Assembly (NCBI GenBank): GCA_025201365.1
Contig: JAIXMF010000014.1
Coordinates: forward strand, 1 to 64,000
Reading direction: 5' to 3'
DNA: 64,000 bases
Origin: Syncephalis plumigaleata
Lineage: Eukaryota > Zoopagomycota > Zoopagomycetes > Zoopagales > Piptocephalidaceae
Every line of letters begins with the position of its first letter. Position 1 is the first letter of the stretch. Made by a program: the position numbers and the translations under genes. Of this stretch, positions 33,405 to 42,626 are shown one piece after another. The notes below the pieces were generated by a model. The model saw only the letters and a list, made by a program, of their open reading frames with translations, did no database searches and was not told where the DNA came from.

Positions 33405-35131
33405 ATTGACTTCAATAACAATGGTACTAATGAATGCGCATGATTATTTATTAAGAAAGAGTAACAGCACTAATAGGTTGGAAACATCTGTAATATCACG
33501 CTAATGATCAATGAATGGATGTACTAATGCCGTTATTGCCCTCTATTAGTGCCATGTTAGCTATTGATATATACTATGCAAATAAAGATATAGCCATCAT
33601 ATAGGATTGCCTCGGCACATATACAATATGCAATACAATGTCAGACAGTACCACTACAAATACAAAGTGCTAAGCGACGTAATGGGTAGTAGTTAGCGCG
33701 GATATTATGTATGTACGCGTACTTTCACAACACACGAGTAGAAGGCGTAGTGTTCGTTACGTATACATGTCGCAATCAGATGAACAAACAGCACTGGTTA
33801 GTGATTAACACGAGTACCGCGTACTTGCATATATAGTTATAAAGCACGAGTAAGTAATGCAAAGCAGCGAGTGGAGACGTTGTATGCTGGCAGGCAAGTG
33901 TGGTGCCTAATGCATAGCGCGAGTGTTACGTATGCGTACGTGTCCCCACGTACTACGAGCAATGATCAGCAAGTCAACGCGAATAAAGTGGTACAACGCG
34001 GTAAGTAAACGCCGTGAATAAAGGACACGGCAGGAAATAATAGAAATACACGAGTGAGGACAAGGGAGTGTCGCAAGCAAGTAGACAAGGGAGCGAGAAA
34101 GAGAGAACTGAATAGATGATAGATCAGTATGAAAGACCCAGTGGGGTATATGCCACGTTGATCGACAACGAATAAAGAAGCAAATACTACACAGCGTGAA
34201 GAGCAAAGTGTGCTTATGACAGAGTATACAGATTGGAGTGAAGCTGTCGACGAGTAGCGATACAAACTACGAGTACGCGACATACAATCAACATATTCGA
34301 CAGGTAGTCAGTGGCAAAGCGGCAGACTAGACGGGAATAAGACGACCGACCGAGAACAACACAAAGACTAGTAGTATACGCTTGCAACTAAGCATAGCCT
34401 GTATATGACTGTAAACGAAGGTGGAGTAAGAGGAAAAGTATGAGTTATGGTGGTGTATGTGTGGCCAGAGGACGAATAAAAGAATAAGAAGTAATAGGCG
34501 AGTGTGTATGTGTTAACGAGCATTGCTATCGTCTATGAGTGTCACGGTAATAGTTACGTGATAACGAGAAAACGAGCAAGGAACGAGCAAGGAAGGGTGC
34601 ATGAACACGTATGCCAGTTTATTTGAAGAAGCAGTGTATGCTTGTAGGTAAATAGAGTATGTAGATGGCAGTAAACAAATAAAAATACAAATAAAAGTAT
34701 GACGTAATAGTGGCATACAAACAGATGACGGAAAAGAGCGGTAAAAGTAAAAGGTACATATTACAACGAGAGCAGTGAGCGCTTAAACATTGATAAATAA
34801 GCAAGACAGCGATAGAAAACAAAGGACTAGAACGAACAATAAACAAGGCCTATTGGTATAGTAATAATAACGACAAGTGAGCACGTAGATAGGATAGAGG
34901 AAGAGGAAGAGAACAAAGAGATAAATAAACGGCATAGAGATAGTATGACAGAATAGCTGCTATTGGGAAGGTGTTTGTTAAAGTGAAAGAGGAAGTAAGT
35001 GGAATATGAATGACACGAAGAAGACGCGTATTACTGGGAAAGTAAATAGGTAAATAAAAGGAAAAGGAATAACTAGCATATAGTTAAGAGGAAGTGGACG
35101 TGTGTTGTTTACTGACAAGTGGAATGTAGTT
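33405..35131 (+). repeat. Left arm of a large inverted repeat
   Basis: About 1,727 bp, the reverse complement of 37146-38872 with no gap: mirrored positions sum to 72277 throughout, and the sections I compared are identical. Beyond the inner edge the similarity fades into related tandem motifs. The + strand of this arm is purine-rich from about 33,900. Its outer end is a copy of the dispersed CCAACC repeat. Frames inside the arm show no family likeness. Confidence 0.92.
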
Positions 35132-35330
35132 GACACAAATAAGACACTTACTCTTTAGTAGTGAGGGAAACGAGGTTGCCACGAAGAAGACAGTATATGA
35201 AAGAAGTCAACGACAAGTGGAATGTAGTCTAGACTAAGAGTATGTGTATTGTTTAATGACAAGTGGAATGTAGTCAAGACTAAGAAGACAGCATTGGTAA
35301 AGAAGTAAAGGGAAAGGGAAGGGAAATGCA
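35003..35330 (+). repeat. Degenerate tandem motif, about 50-bp spacing
   Basis: Variants of GACAAGTGGAATGTAGT followed by an (A/C)AC(G/A)AAGAAGAC element recur at about 35003, 35113, 35212 and 35265, with partial copies at 35180 and 35315. The same words occur in the inner part of the right arm. They begin within the inverted-repeat arm and continue into the spacer. Confidence 0.65.
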
Positions 35331-35630
35331 GTTGGTACGAATAACAAACATGTCGATTAGTATTAGTGCTTATTGATTGCTAGTAATATATGAATAAATT
35401 AAATATATTTATTGAGCATCTTTGAATGGTTCTATTTGAATGACAGTGCAGTGCTTTGTGTATTTGACATGTGTATAGATAAATTACAATAAAGATACTG
35501 TTATAATGACGTGACATGACGTGATGTGTTAGTTGACGCGTAGATTAGCAATATCAATATATCAATTTATACGAACTATGAAATTCACATATAAAATGAA
35601 GCTATACAAGCAGCTAGTAAGCTAGAACAT

Positions 35631-35975
35631 TTGCTCTTTACTGCTTTTATCGCGATGCGTATTGACTACAATTCTTTTTTACTTACTTTAATTAAATCAA
35701 AAGGTGAGATAGGGGTGCTAAAGAATGCGAATTGGTATGATGTCTATCTTTGGGGGTTACGACAGAAAATAACTGGCGTTATGGGTATTCAAATACCATT
35801 ACCGTCAGGTTCTAAGCAAGTAGATGATGTTATTAGCGCATTATACGATTGTGTACCGATAGTCAATATCGGACCATTATTGGTATTAAGCGCTATTGAT
35901 CGCACGTTTTTATATCGTGCTTTGAATGGAGGTGGGGGAAGGGGGCGACGTAGGAATGCAAGGATAAAGCCGTGA
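35631..35975 (+). CDS. Hypothetical protein, doubtful
   Basis: Open frame of 114 codons between the left inverted-repeat arm and the peptidase piece. The middle (IGVLKNANWYDVYLWGLRQK and VDDVISALYDCVPIVNIGPL) looks protein-like, while the end is a Gly/Arg run. I recognise no family. The stop overlaps the first ATG of the next frame by four bases. It could be a chance frame or a remnant of whatever brought the peptidase fragment here. Confidence 0.25.
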   Translation: MLFTAFIAMRIDYNSFLLTLIKSKGEIGVLKNANWYDVYLWGLRQKITGVMGIQIPLPSGSKQVDDVISALYDCVPIVNIGPLLVLSAIDRTFLYRALNGGGGRGRRRNARIKP

Positions 35976-36718
35976 AAACTTGTATTGAAAGCACTAGCAA
36001 GTGTCAGCTGTATTTAGCAGCAAAGCTCGGCAAATTCTCCTCTTTGACCCTACCTTTATTCAATGCATTTTGGTACATCTTCATTAAGCATTTCCGTGGC
36101 ATTGTTGCATTGGCAGCCGTACGTGGTGGCGGCGAGTACGGCGATGTATGGCATAAGAGTGGCATTCTGCATAACAAACAGAATTCCATCACCGACTTCC
36201 AAAATGCCGCACGATACCTGATCAGTAAAAAGTACACGCTACCGCAATTGATCACGGCTGAAGGCGCATCCAACGGTGGACTATTGGTTGCCGCAGCTAT
36301 CAATCAAACACCCGAACTATTTGGCTGCGGTCTACCTTCTGTAGGTGTCATGGATATGCTACGCTTCCACAAATTCACCGCTGGCAGATTCTGGAAGCCA
36401 GAATACGGTGATCCCGAGAAAAAGGAATATTTTATGTATCTACGCACTTACTCACCCCTTCATAACATACCCAAGACCAATCGCTACCCCGCCATGCTAT
36501 TGATGACAAGCGATGGTGATGATCGTGTTGTACCATCGCATTCCTATAAAATGGCCGCTCAACTACAGCAAACGTTGCCCAACAATCCGAATCCATTGAT
36601 GTTACTCGTGAACACCAAGAGTGGACATGGCGGACAATCAACATCACAGCAAATCGATAAGATGGTCGATAAATGCTCGTTCATGGCTATGTCACTTGGT
36701 CTACAGTGGCATCCATAA
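35972..36718 (+). pseudogene. Prolyl oligopeptidase (S9A), C-terminal catalytic part only
   Basis: From about residue 20 the 248-codon frame matches the alpha/beta-hydrolase half of prolyl oligopeptidase, a cytosolic peptidase that cuts short peptides after proline: RGGGEYGDVWHKSGILHNKQ, the nucleophile Ser100 in EGASNGGLL, VGVMDMLRFHKFT, the acid Asp183 in TSDGDDRVVPSHS, and His219 in TKSGHGG. The whole catalytic triad is present and the frame is intact to a normal C-terminus. The about 450-residue N-terminal part with the seven-bladed propeller is absent. The first about 18 residues do not belong to the family. The piece sits in the spacer of a large inverted repeat. It is most likely a truncated copy; a host exon with a 5' part lost by rearrangement is the alternative. 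Confidence 0.75.
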
Positions 36719-37145
36719 TTAAAACAATAAAATATTGCTATTGATTATAATATATATAGTTTTCCAACCAATTAATATTGTTGCGAAAAGTGTTTATTGA
36801 TTACTGTGAATAAAGATAACAATGCTCAATGTTAATCAATAGAGATGTTGATAATAGCCATTGCCATTTTTGATAGAAGGATTGAAGAGAGGATTGTACA
36901 ATTGCCGTACGGCGTTTAGCGTATATGATGTCTTTAAGTATGGATTGCCATATATAAAAGATGTTCGTATAATCAGTTGGCTTGTCGCCATATATACTCG
37001 CCATTCGCGTACGATTTACTAATCCATTTCCAAGTATCCATTTCATTGCTGTTTCCCTTCACTTTACCAATGCTGTCTTCTTCGTGTCAACTGCATTTCC
37101 CTGTCATTTCCCTTATCACTAAACAGTAAGTGCCTTCTTTGTGTT
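36719..37145. other. Spacer between peptidase fragment and right repeat arm
   Basis: AT-rich 3' flank with a copy of the dispersed repeat (36759). From about 37060 it grows similar to the left spacer edge, so the inverted similarity extends in decayed form past the arm. No gene is supported. Confidence 0.5.
36759..36810 (+). repeat. Dispersed 3'-flank repeat, copy after peptidase fragment
   Basis: GTTTTCCAACCAATTAATAT, then TGTTG, ending with GTGAATAAAG. It lies 40 bp after the stop codon of the peptidase fragment. Confidence 0.55.
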
Positions 37146-38872
37146 AACTACATTCCACTTGTCAGTAAACAACACACGTCCACTTCCTCTTAACTATATG
37201 CTAGTTATTCCTTTTCCTTTTATTTACCTATTTACTTTCCCAGTAATACGCGTCTTCTTCGTGTCATTCATATTCCACTTACTTCCTCTTTCACTTTAAC
37301 AAACACCTTCCCAATAGCAGCTATTCTGTCATACTATCTCTATGCCGTTTATTTATCTCTTTGTTCTCTTCCTCTTCCTCTATCCTATCTACGTGCTCAC
37401 TTGTCGTTATTATTACTATACCAATAGGCCTTGTTTATTGTTCGTTCTAGTCCTTTGTTTTCTATCGCTGTCTTGCTTATTTATCAATGTTTAAGCGCTC
37501 ACTGCTCTCGTTGTAATATGTACCTTTTACTTTTACCGCTCTTTTCCGTCATCTGTTTGTATGCCACTATTACGTCATACTTTTATTTGTATTTTTATTT
37601 GTTTACTGCCATCTACATACTCTATTTACCTACAAGCATACACTGCTTCTTCAAATAAACTGGCATACGTGTTCATGCACCCTTCCTTGCTCGTTCCTTG
37701 CTCGTTTTCTCGTTATCACGTAACTATTACCGTGACACTCATAGACGATAGCAATGCTCGTTAACACATACACACTCGCCTATTACTTCTTATTCTTTTA
37801 TTCGTCCTCTGGCCACACATACACCACCATAACTCATACTTTTCCTCTTACTCCACCTTCGTTTACAGTCATATACAGGCTATGCTTAGTTGCAAGCGTA
37901 TACTACTAGTCTTTGTGTTGTTCTCGGTCGGTCGTCTTATTCCCGTCTAGTCTGCCGCTTTGCCACTGACTACCTGTCGAATATGTTGATTGTATGTCGC
38001 GTACTCGTAGTTTGTATCGCTACTCGTCGACAGCTTCACTCCAATCTGTATACTCTGTCATAAGCACACTTTGCTCTTCACGCTGTGTAGTATTTGCTTC
38101 TTTATTCGTTGTCGATCAACGTGGCATATACCCCACTGGGTCTTTCATACTGATCTATCATCTATTCAGTTCTCTCTTTCTCGCTCCCTTGTCTACTTGC
38201 TTGCGACACTCCCTTGTCCTCACTCGTGTATTTCTATTATTTCCTGCCGTGTCCTTTATTCACGGCGTTTACTTACCGCGTTGTACCACTTTATTCGCGT
38301 TGACTTGCTGATCATTGCTCGTAGTACGTGGGGACACGTACGCATACGTAACACTCGCGCTATGCATTAGGCACCACACTTGCCTGCCAGCATACAACGT
38401 CTCCACTCGCTGCTTTGCATTACTTACTCGTGCTTTATAACTATATATGCAAGTACGCGGTACTCGTGTTAATCACTAACCAGTGCTGTTTGTTCATCTG
38501 ATTGCGACATGTATACGTAACGAACACTACGCCTTCTACTCGTGTGTTGTGAAAGTACGCGTACATACATAATATCCGCGCTAACTACTACCCATTACGT
38601 CGCTTAGCACTTTGTATTTGTAGTGGTACTGTCTGACATTGTATTGCATATTGTATATGTGCCGAGGCAATCCTATATGATGGCTATATCTTTATTTGCA
38701 TAGTATATATCAATAGCTAACATGGCACTAATAGAGGGCAATAACGGCATTAGTACATCCATTCATTGATCATTAGCGTGATATTACAGATGTTTCCAAC
38801 CTATTAGTGCTGTTACTCTTTCTTAATAAATAATCATGCGCATTCATTAGTACCATTGTTATTGAAGTCAAT
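37146..38872 (-). repeat. Right arm of the large inverted repeat
   Basis: Mirror of 33405-35131. The + strand of this arm is pyrimidine-rich and ends with the dispersed repeat (TGTTTCCAACC at 38791, then GCGCATTCATTAG and ATTGAAGTCAAT). No clear target-site duplication flanks the pair of arms. Confidence 0.92.
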
Positions 38873-39140
38873 TAATTTGTTAACGCTCCATTATAAAATT
38901 CTCCACACTTATTAATAAAGGGTCTACTGAATTAATGACTAACAATGTTAATCGGTCGGAGAAATCCTGTAACATAAAAATATAAATAATTTATTATTTG
39001 ATAACTTATTCATAATAATATAGGTGAATAAATATTGACATGATGATTTTGAGATAATTATAAATACTAATCTTCGTTAACGAATAATAACAAATATAAA
39101 ACTAATAGAAGCAAGCCATTAATGATTTCTTCTTTGCTTA
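38873..39140. other. AT-rich 3' flank of the PH-domain gene
   Basis: About 270 bp, very AT-rich, with several AATAAA-like signals. It is probably the 3' UTR of the minus-strand gene. Nothing else is seen. Confidence 0.5.
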
Positions 39141-42100
39141 TTAGGATCTACCTTCTTTACGACGCAGTCGCATACTTTTCCTGCCACTACTACTATTCTC
39201 TTTGTCATCGGTACTACCAGATGGATCATCTCGAGTACGATGGTAAGAGGAGTGTCGATCACTAGTACTGGTACCCGATGGCGGTCTACGTGATTGAGGT
39301 GGCGGATACAACTCGGTAGAATAGGTGCCGTATGGATCTACTGGTGCACTTCCATTAGTTAATGGCATTTGCGTACTGTGATGTTGCTGTTGTTGATCAC
39401 CATTGCCATTACCGAATGTAGCCGTAGAAGATCGATCTGTACCTAGTGATAAACGCGGAGGAGGTGGAGGTAATGCCTGAGACGCGGATTGATAATATGG
39501 ATGATTATAAGCATATGGATAGGATGGTGAATGATATGAGTGAGGCATGCCATCATAAGGCGGTGGATATCGTTGATACGAAGCAGCACGAACCGACTTG
39601 CTTGATGATGTATTCTCATGATAATATGGATAATGTGCGGCACCTGGATGTCTAGGTGGCATAGGTGGAGGAGGAGGCGGCGGCGGCGGCGGCATAGGAG
39701 GTCCACGATAGTCGCCATGTAATGATGCTGGTGGATAAGCAGCATGATAACTATCATAGGATCGTCGATGAGGGTGTTCTTTGTCACTTGTTGCTGCACG
39801 ATGACTACGGCGATCGTACCAGTTGTTGTCGTCGTCGTCATCGACCCAGTTTTCATCTAGATCATCCCATCTTCCATTCCCATTAGCTATATGACTGCTT
39901 CGTCGACGAAATGAGCTCGCTTCACTTGATCGATGTTTACGTGACTTGTATTTATCCTCATTCTCTTGTGTATCTTTATGCTTTGTCATTGTATCCTCGT
40001 TTGCATAGTGGTTTGATCGACGATGACGACTCGTGTCCGCATGATCTCTATTATAGCGATCTCTTTCCCGCTCTCCTCTTTCTCTGTCTTTGCTTCTTTC
40101 CGACTTCTCCTTTGGTTTAGCAATGGATGCATCGCTTGGTTTGTGTGATAATATATCAGCGCATCGTTGCAAGTTAGTAGTATCCGGTACTGGCCGAGGA
40201 GTGGGTGCTACTACATCCACGTCAGTTGTATGTACTCGTGGTCCACCCGCAATGCTGACCGATTTACGTGGAGATGTTGTTGGATTCTCCATAGAATTGG
40301 ATCTAGATCGATTGGCTATCGCTTCACGTAGTGATGTAGATGCGCCAGTGTTATTGTTATTACTATTACTGTTATTACTATTGCTGCTGCTGTTGTTGTT
40401 GGATCCAAAACAAATGGGCGACCGTTTAGCACCTCGTCGCTTCAGATCGGATCCAACGGAATCCATGCCATCGTTATATTTGTTGTCGGTAGATGATGTT
40501 TTCGGGGAAGCTGCAAGTTGTTCATCAGCAGTTGTATGTCCAGATTGCGCTACATCGGATGTAGCAGTGCCATCACTAGCTACTTCAGGTTTACTTATGC
40601 CTGGATCGCTTAATCGAATGATAACACCCTTCGTGGATTGGATACGAGCCACGCGTGCTTGTAGTTTCGGTTCAGCTCCATTATTTTGCGACACTGATGA
40701 GGAGCGGGTAAGTACGCGGTCATCGCCATCTACTAGTACAACTTCTACGCGTCGTGGTCTACGCTCTCGTCGAAGTGTAGACAGTCCACGGCGTACTCGA
40801 CCGGTGGATGAGGTACGCGTTGGACGTGATGTACGCCGAGTGACCGTGGTAACCGAACCACCTGCCGCAGTAATCATGGCACTGGCCGATGATCGTGATG
40901 CACTCGGTGCCGTAGTGTTATTACTATACTGACCGGTAGTCACTGCTTGTAATCGTTGCTTCCTCTCTGCCTCCTCTTGATCCGCCATGTCTAATGCTTT
41001 CTCCATAAGTGCTGCCGGTAAGATAGCTGCACTAATTGAATAGTCAGTAAGTGATCGTTTCTGACTTTTACTTGGCGGTGTTTCCGACGCTTGCTGCGAT
41101 TGTTGAGAATATTTCTGATGCTCTCCATTTAATGCTCGCATTGAATCCGCTAATGATTTGCCTTCTTCTTCATCATCGTCCTCATCGTCCTCATCATCGT
41201 CGACATTACCATCACTGTTGTTGTTTACCTCTAATCTACTACTCCTATTACTGGATATCGATTGATCTGATTTCGTATTTACAACAGGCTTTGTCGCTAC
41301 GGTATTTGTGTTCATGGGTGATTTGTTTTTTCCTTCACCTTGAAGTATCGACTTGTAGTGTTCATACGTTTCCGCGTCCTTCTCATCCTTTATCTTAACA
41401 AATGATTGTAAAACATGTGCCCTCGCATCTTCACGACTCAAGTAGGTTCGTTCACCGTCATTGCTAGTTAGCTGACTCTTATCTGCATTAACGGGCGATG
41501 TGGCATGATCCGCCTCTATAGTCGTGGCATCTGAATTGGCTGTATCTACAGGATGATGCTGATGCTGATGCTGATGTTGTTGCTGCGGTATGGGAGTTGA
41601 CGTAGATATTGGTCGAGCTACACCATGAATTGAAGTGGCAGTCGATATCGGTAGATTATTCACTGATGGATTAATCACCACGCTAGTTGCGGCCAACTCA
41701 TTGACGGTCTCGCGCGCTCTGCCCACCCAAACGTACATGGCCCATGCTTGAGTAAGAATGTAGGCCCAGCGTTGTAAATCACGAACACTCTCTGCACGCA
41801 ACACGCGTACATTTCCACCCATTGTCCTTAGCACAAGACATCGTTCACGAGCACGTTGTCGTTTTCGACGTGCATAGCTTACCGCATTGAGTGCCGCATC
41901 GATAACTCCTTGTGCTGTAGCGGGTGGACATATAACCTCAATCCCTTCAATGTCAGAGACGGGTAATGACCATAGTAGTCGTTGAAAGTATTTTACCGGT
42001 TCTTGCTTACCAGCCAGGTAACTAGCGGTTTTAGTGGGTGTGGCAAGCAATGGCGAGTTTAACGTGGGTGTCGGATAAGGATCGGTAGGCCAGTACGGCT

Positions 42101-42626
42101 TGTCCTCTTGCTGCGGATGATCCACTAAAGTGTCAGGTGGAGCGCGGCACTTGTAGGCATCGAGACAACATAGAAGACGTCCATCAAAACGAAACTCCCG
42201 CCTATACCATCTTGCTTGGCTGCCACCGTTAGGATTTGCCTCGGGTACAAGTGTTTTCAGATGGCCTGCATAAACAGGTGCGTGTACCGGTACCGTCACC
42301 AATATGTCGTTTGATAATGGTGGAATGGTGGCTTCAGAAGTCGGGGATGCCACCTCTGTGCCATCTGGCTGGCGATTAAACATGGAAGCAAGGGTATGCG
42401 ATGTTTGCGTAACCGTAGGCGGGTAATGCGTCAGAGAGCAAAGAGTGGCGGCCGTGTGAGCAGGTAGGGAAGTAAAATTGCTCTCACCACTAGGTGCCAT
42501 AGAAAACTGCGAATTCAACGTGGCGTACGATGTAGAAGGTAGAATGCGACGAGTTGTTTGTGTAGGTGAATCTCCTGACGATTGGCAGTCATTGCCTTCA
42601 TTGTTCTCAAGTGTTGCCGTAGTCAT
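39141..42626 (-). CDS. Large low-complexity protein with an N-terminal PH-like domain
   Basis: A single open frame of 1,161 codons from the preferred ATG at 42626 (MTTATLENNEG). The frame stays open upstream to 42749, but that part is not protein-like. Around residues 115-310 is a split pleckstrin-homology-like module: ARWYRREFRFDGRLLCCLDA at the start, WSLPVSDIEGIEVICPP in the middle, and CLVLRTMGGNVRVLRAESVR with DLQRWAYILTQAWAMYVW as the closing helix. The rest is disordered, with Ser/Thr-rich tracts, an acidic DDDEDDEDDDEEEGKS run, an Arg/Lys/Asp/Ser region, a Pro-rich stretch of ten prolines and a basic C-terminus ending RKSMRLRRKEGRS. A membrane-binding scaffold is plausible but not shown. 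No named family is recognised. Confidence 0.7.
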   Translation of the reverse strand: MTTATLENNEGNDCQSSGDSPTQTTRRILPSTSYATLNSQFSMAPSGESNFTSLPAHTAATLCSLTHYPPTVTQTSHTLASMFNRQPDGTEVASPTSEATIPPLSNDILVTVPVHAPVYAGHLKTLVPEANPNGGSQARWYRREFRFDGRLLCCLDAYKCRAPPDTLVDHPQQEDKPYWPTDPYPTPTLNSPLLATPTKTASYLAGKQEPVKYFQRLLWSLPVSDIEGIEVICPPATAQGVIDAALNAVSYARRKRQRARERCLVLRTMGGNVRVLRAESVRDLQRWAYILTQAWAMYVWVGRARETVNELAATSVVINPSVNNLPISTATSIHGVARPISTSTPIPQQQHQHQHQHHPVDTANSDATTIEADHATSPVNADKSQLTSNDGERTYLSREDARAHVLQSFVKIKDEKDAETYEHYKSILQGEGKNKSPMNTNTVATKPVVNTKSDQSISSNRSSRLEVNNNSDGNVDDDEDDEDDDEEEGKSLADSMRALNGEHQKYSQQSQQASETPPSKSQKRSLTDYSISAAILPAALMEKALDMADQEEAERKQRLQAVTTGQYSNNTTAPSASRSSASAMITAAGGSVTTVTRRTSRPTRTSSTGRVRRGLSTLRRERRPRRVEVVLVDGDDRVLTRSSSVSQNNGAEPKLQARVARIQSTKGVIIRLSDPGISKPEVASDGTATSDVAQSGHTTADEQLAASPKTSSTDNKYNDGMDSVGSDLKRRGAKRSPICFGSNNNSSSNSNNSNSNNNNTGASTSLREAIANRSRSNSMENPTTSPRKSVSIAGGPRVHTTDVDVVAPTPRPVPDTTNLQRCADILSHKPSDASIAKPKEKSERSKDRERGERERDRYNRDHADTSRHRRSNHYANEDTMTKHKDTQENEDKYKSRKHRSSEASSFRRRSSHIANGNGRWDDLDENWVDDDDDNNWYDRRSHRAATSDKEHPHRRSYDSYHAAYPPASLHGDYRGPPMPPPPPPPPPPMPPRHPGAAHYPYYHENTSSSKSVRAASYQRYPPPYDGMPHSYHSPSYPYAYNHPYYQSASQALPPPPPRLSLGTDRSSTATFGNGNGDQQQQHHSTQMPLTNGSAPVDPYGTYSTELYPPPQSRRPPSGTSTSDRHSSYHRTRDDPSGSTDDKENSSSGRKSMRLRRKEGRS

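Noticed and set aside
33907-34283. Two overlapping minus-strand frames of about 100 codons in the left repeat arm, repeated exactly at 37994-38370
   Set aside because: They are identical only because the DNA is an inverted repeat. Composition is that of translated pyrimidine-rich DNA (Ser/Leu/Phe/Cys), with no family motif.
33405-38872. Terminal inverted repeats of a classical DNA transposon
   Set aside because: No transposase-like frame and no target-site duplication were found at the arm borders, so I list it only as an inverted repeat.
40090-40932. 280-codon plus-strand frame opposite the PH-domain gene
   Set aside because: It is antisense to a long supported frame. Its leucine run is the reverse reading of an Asn/Ser repeat.
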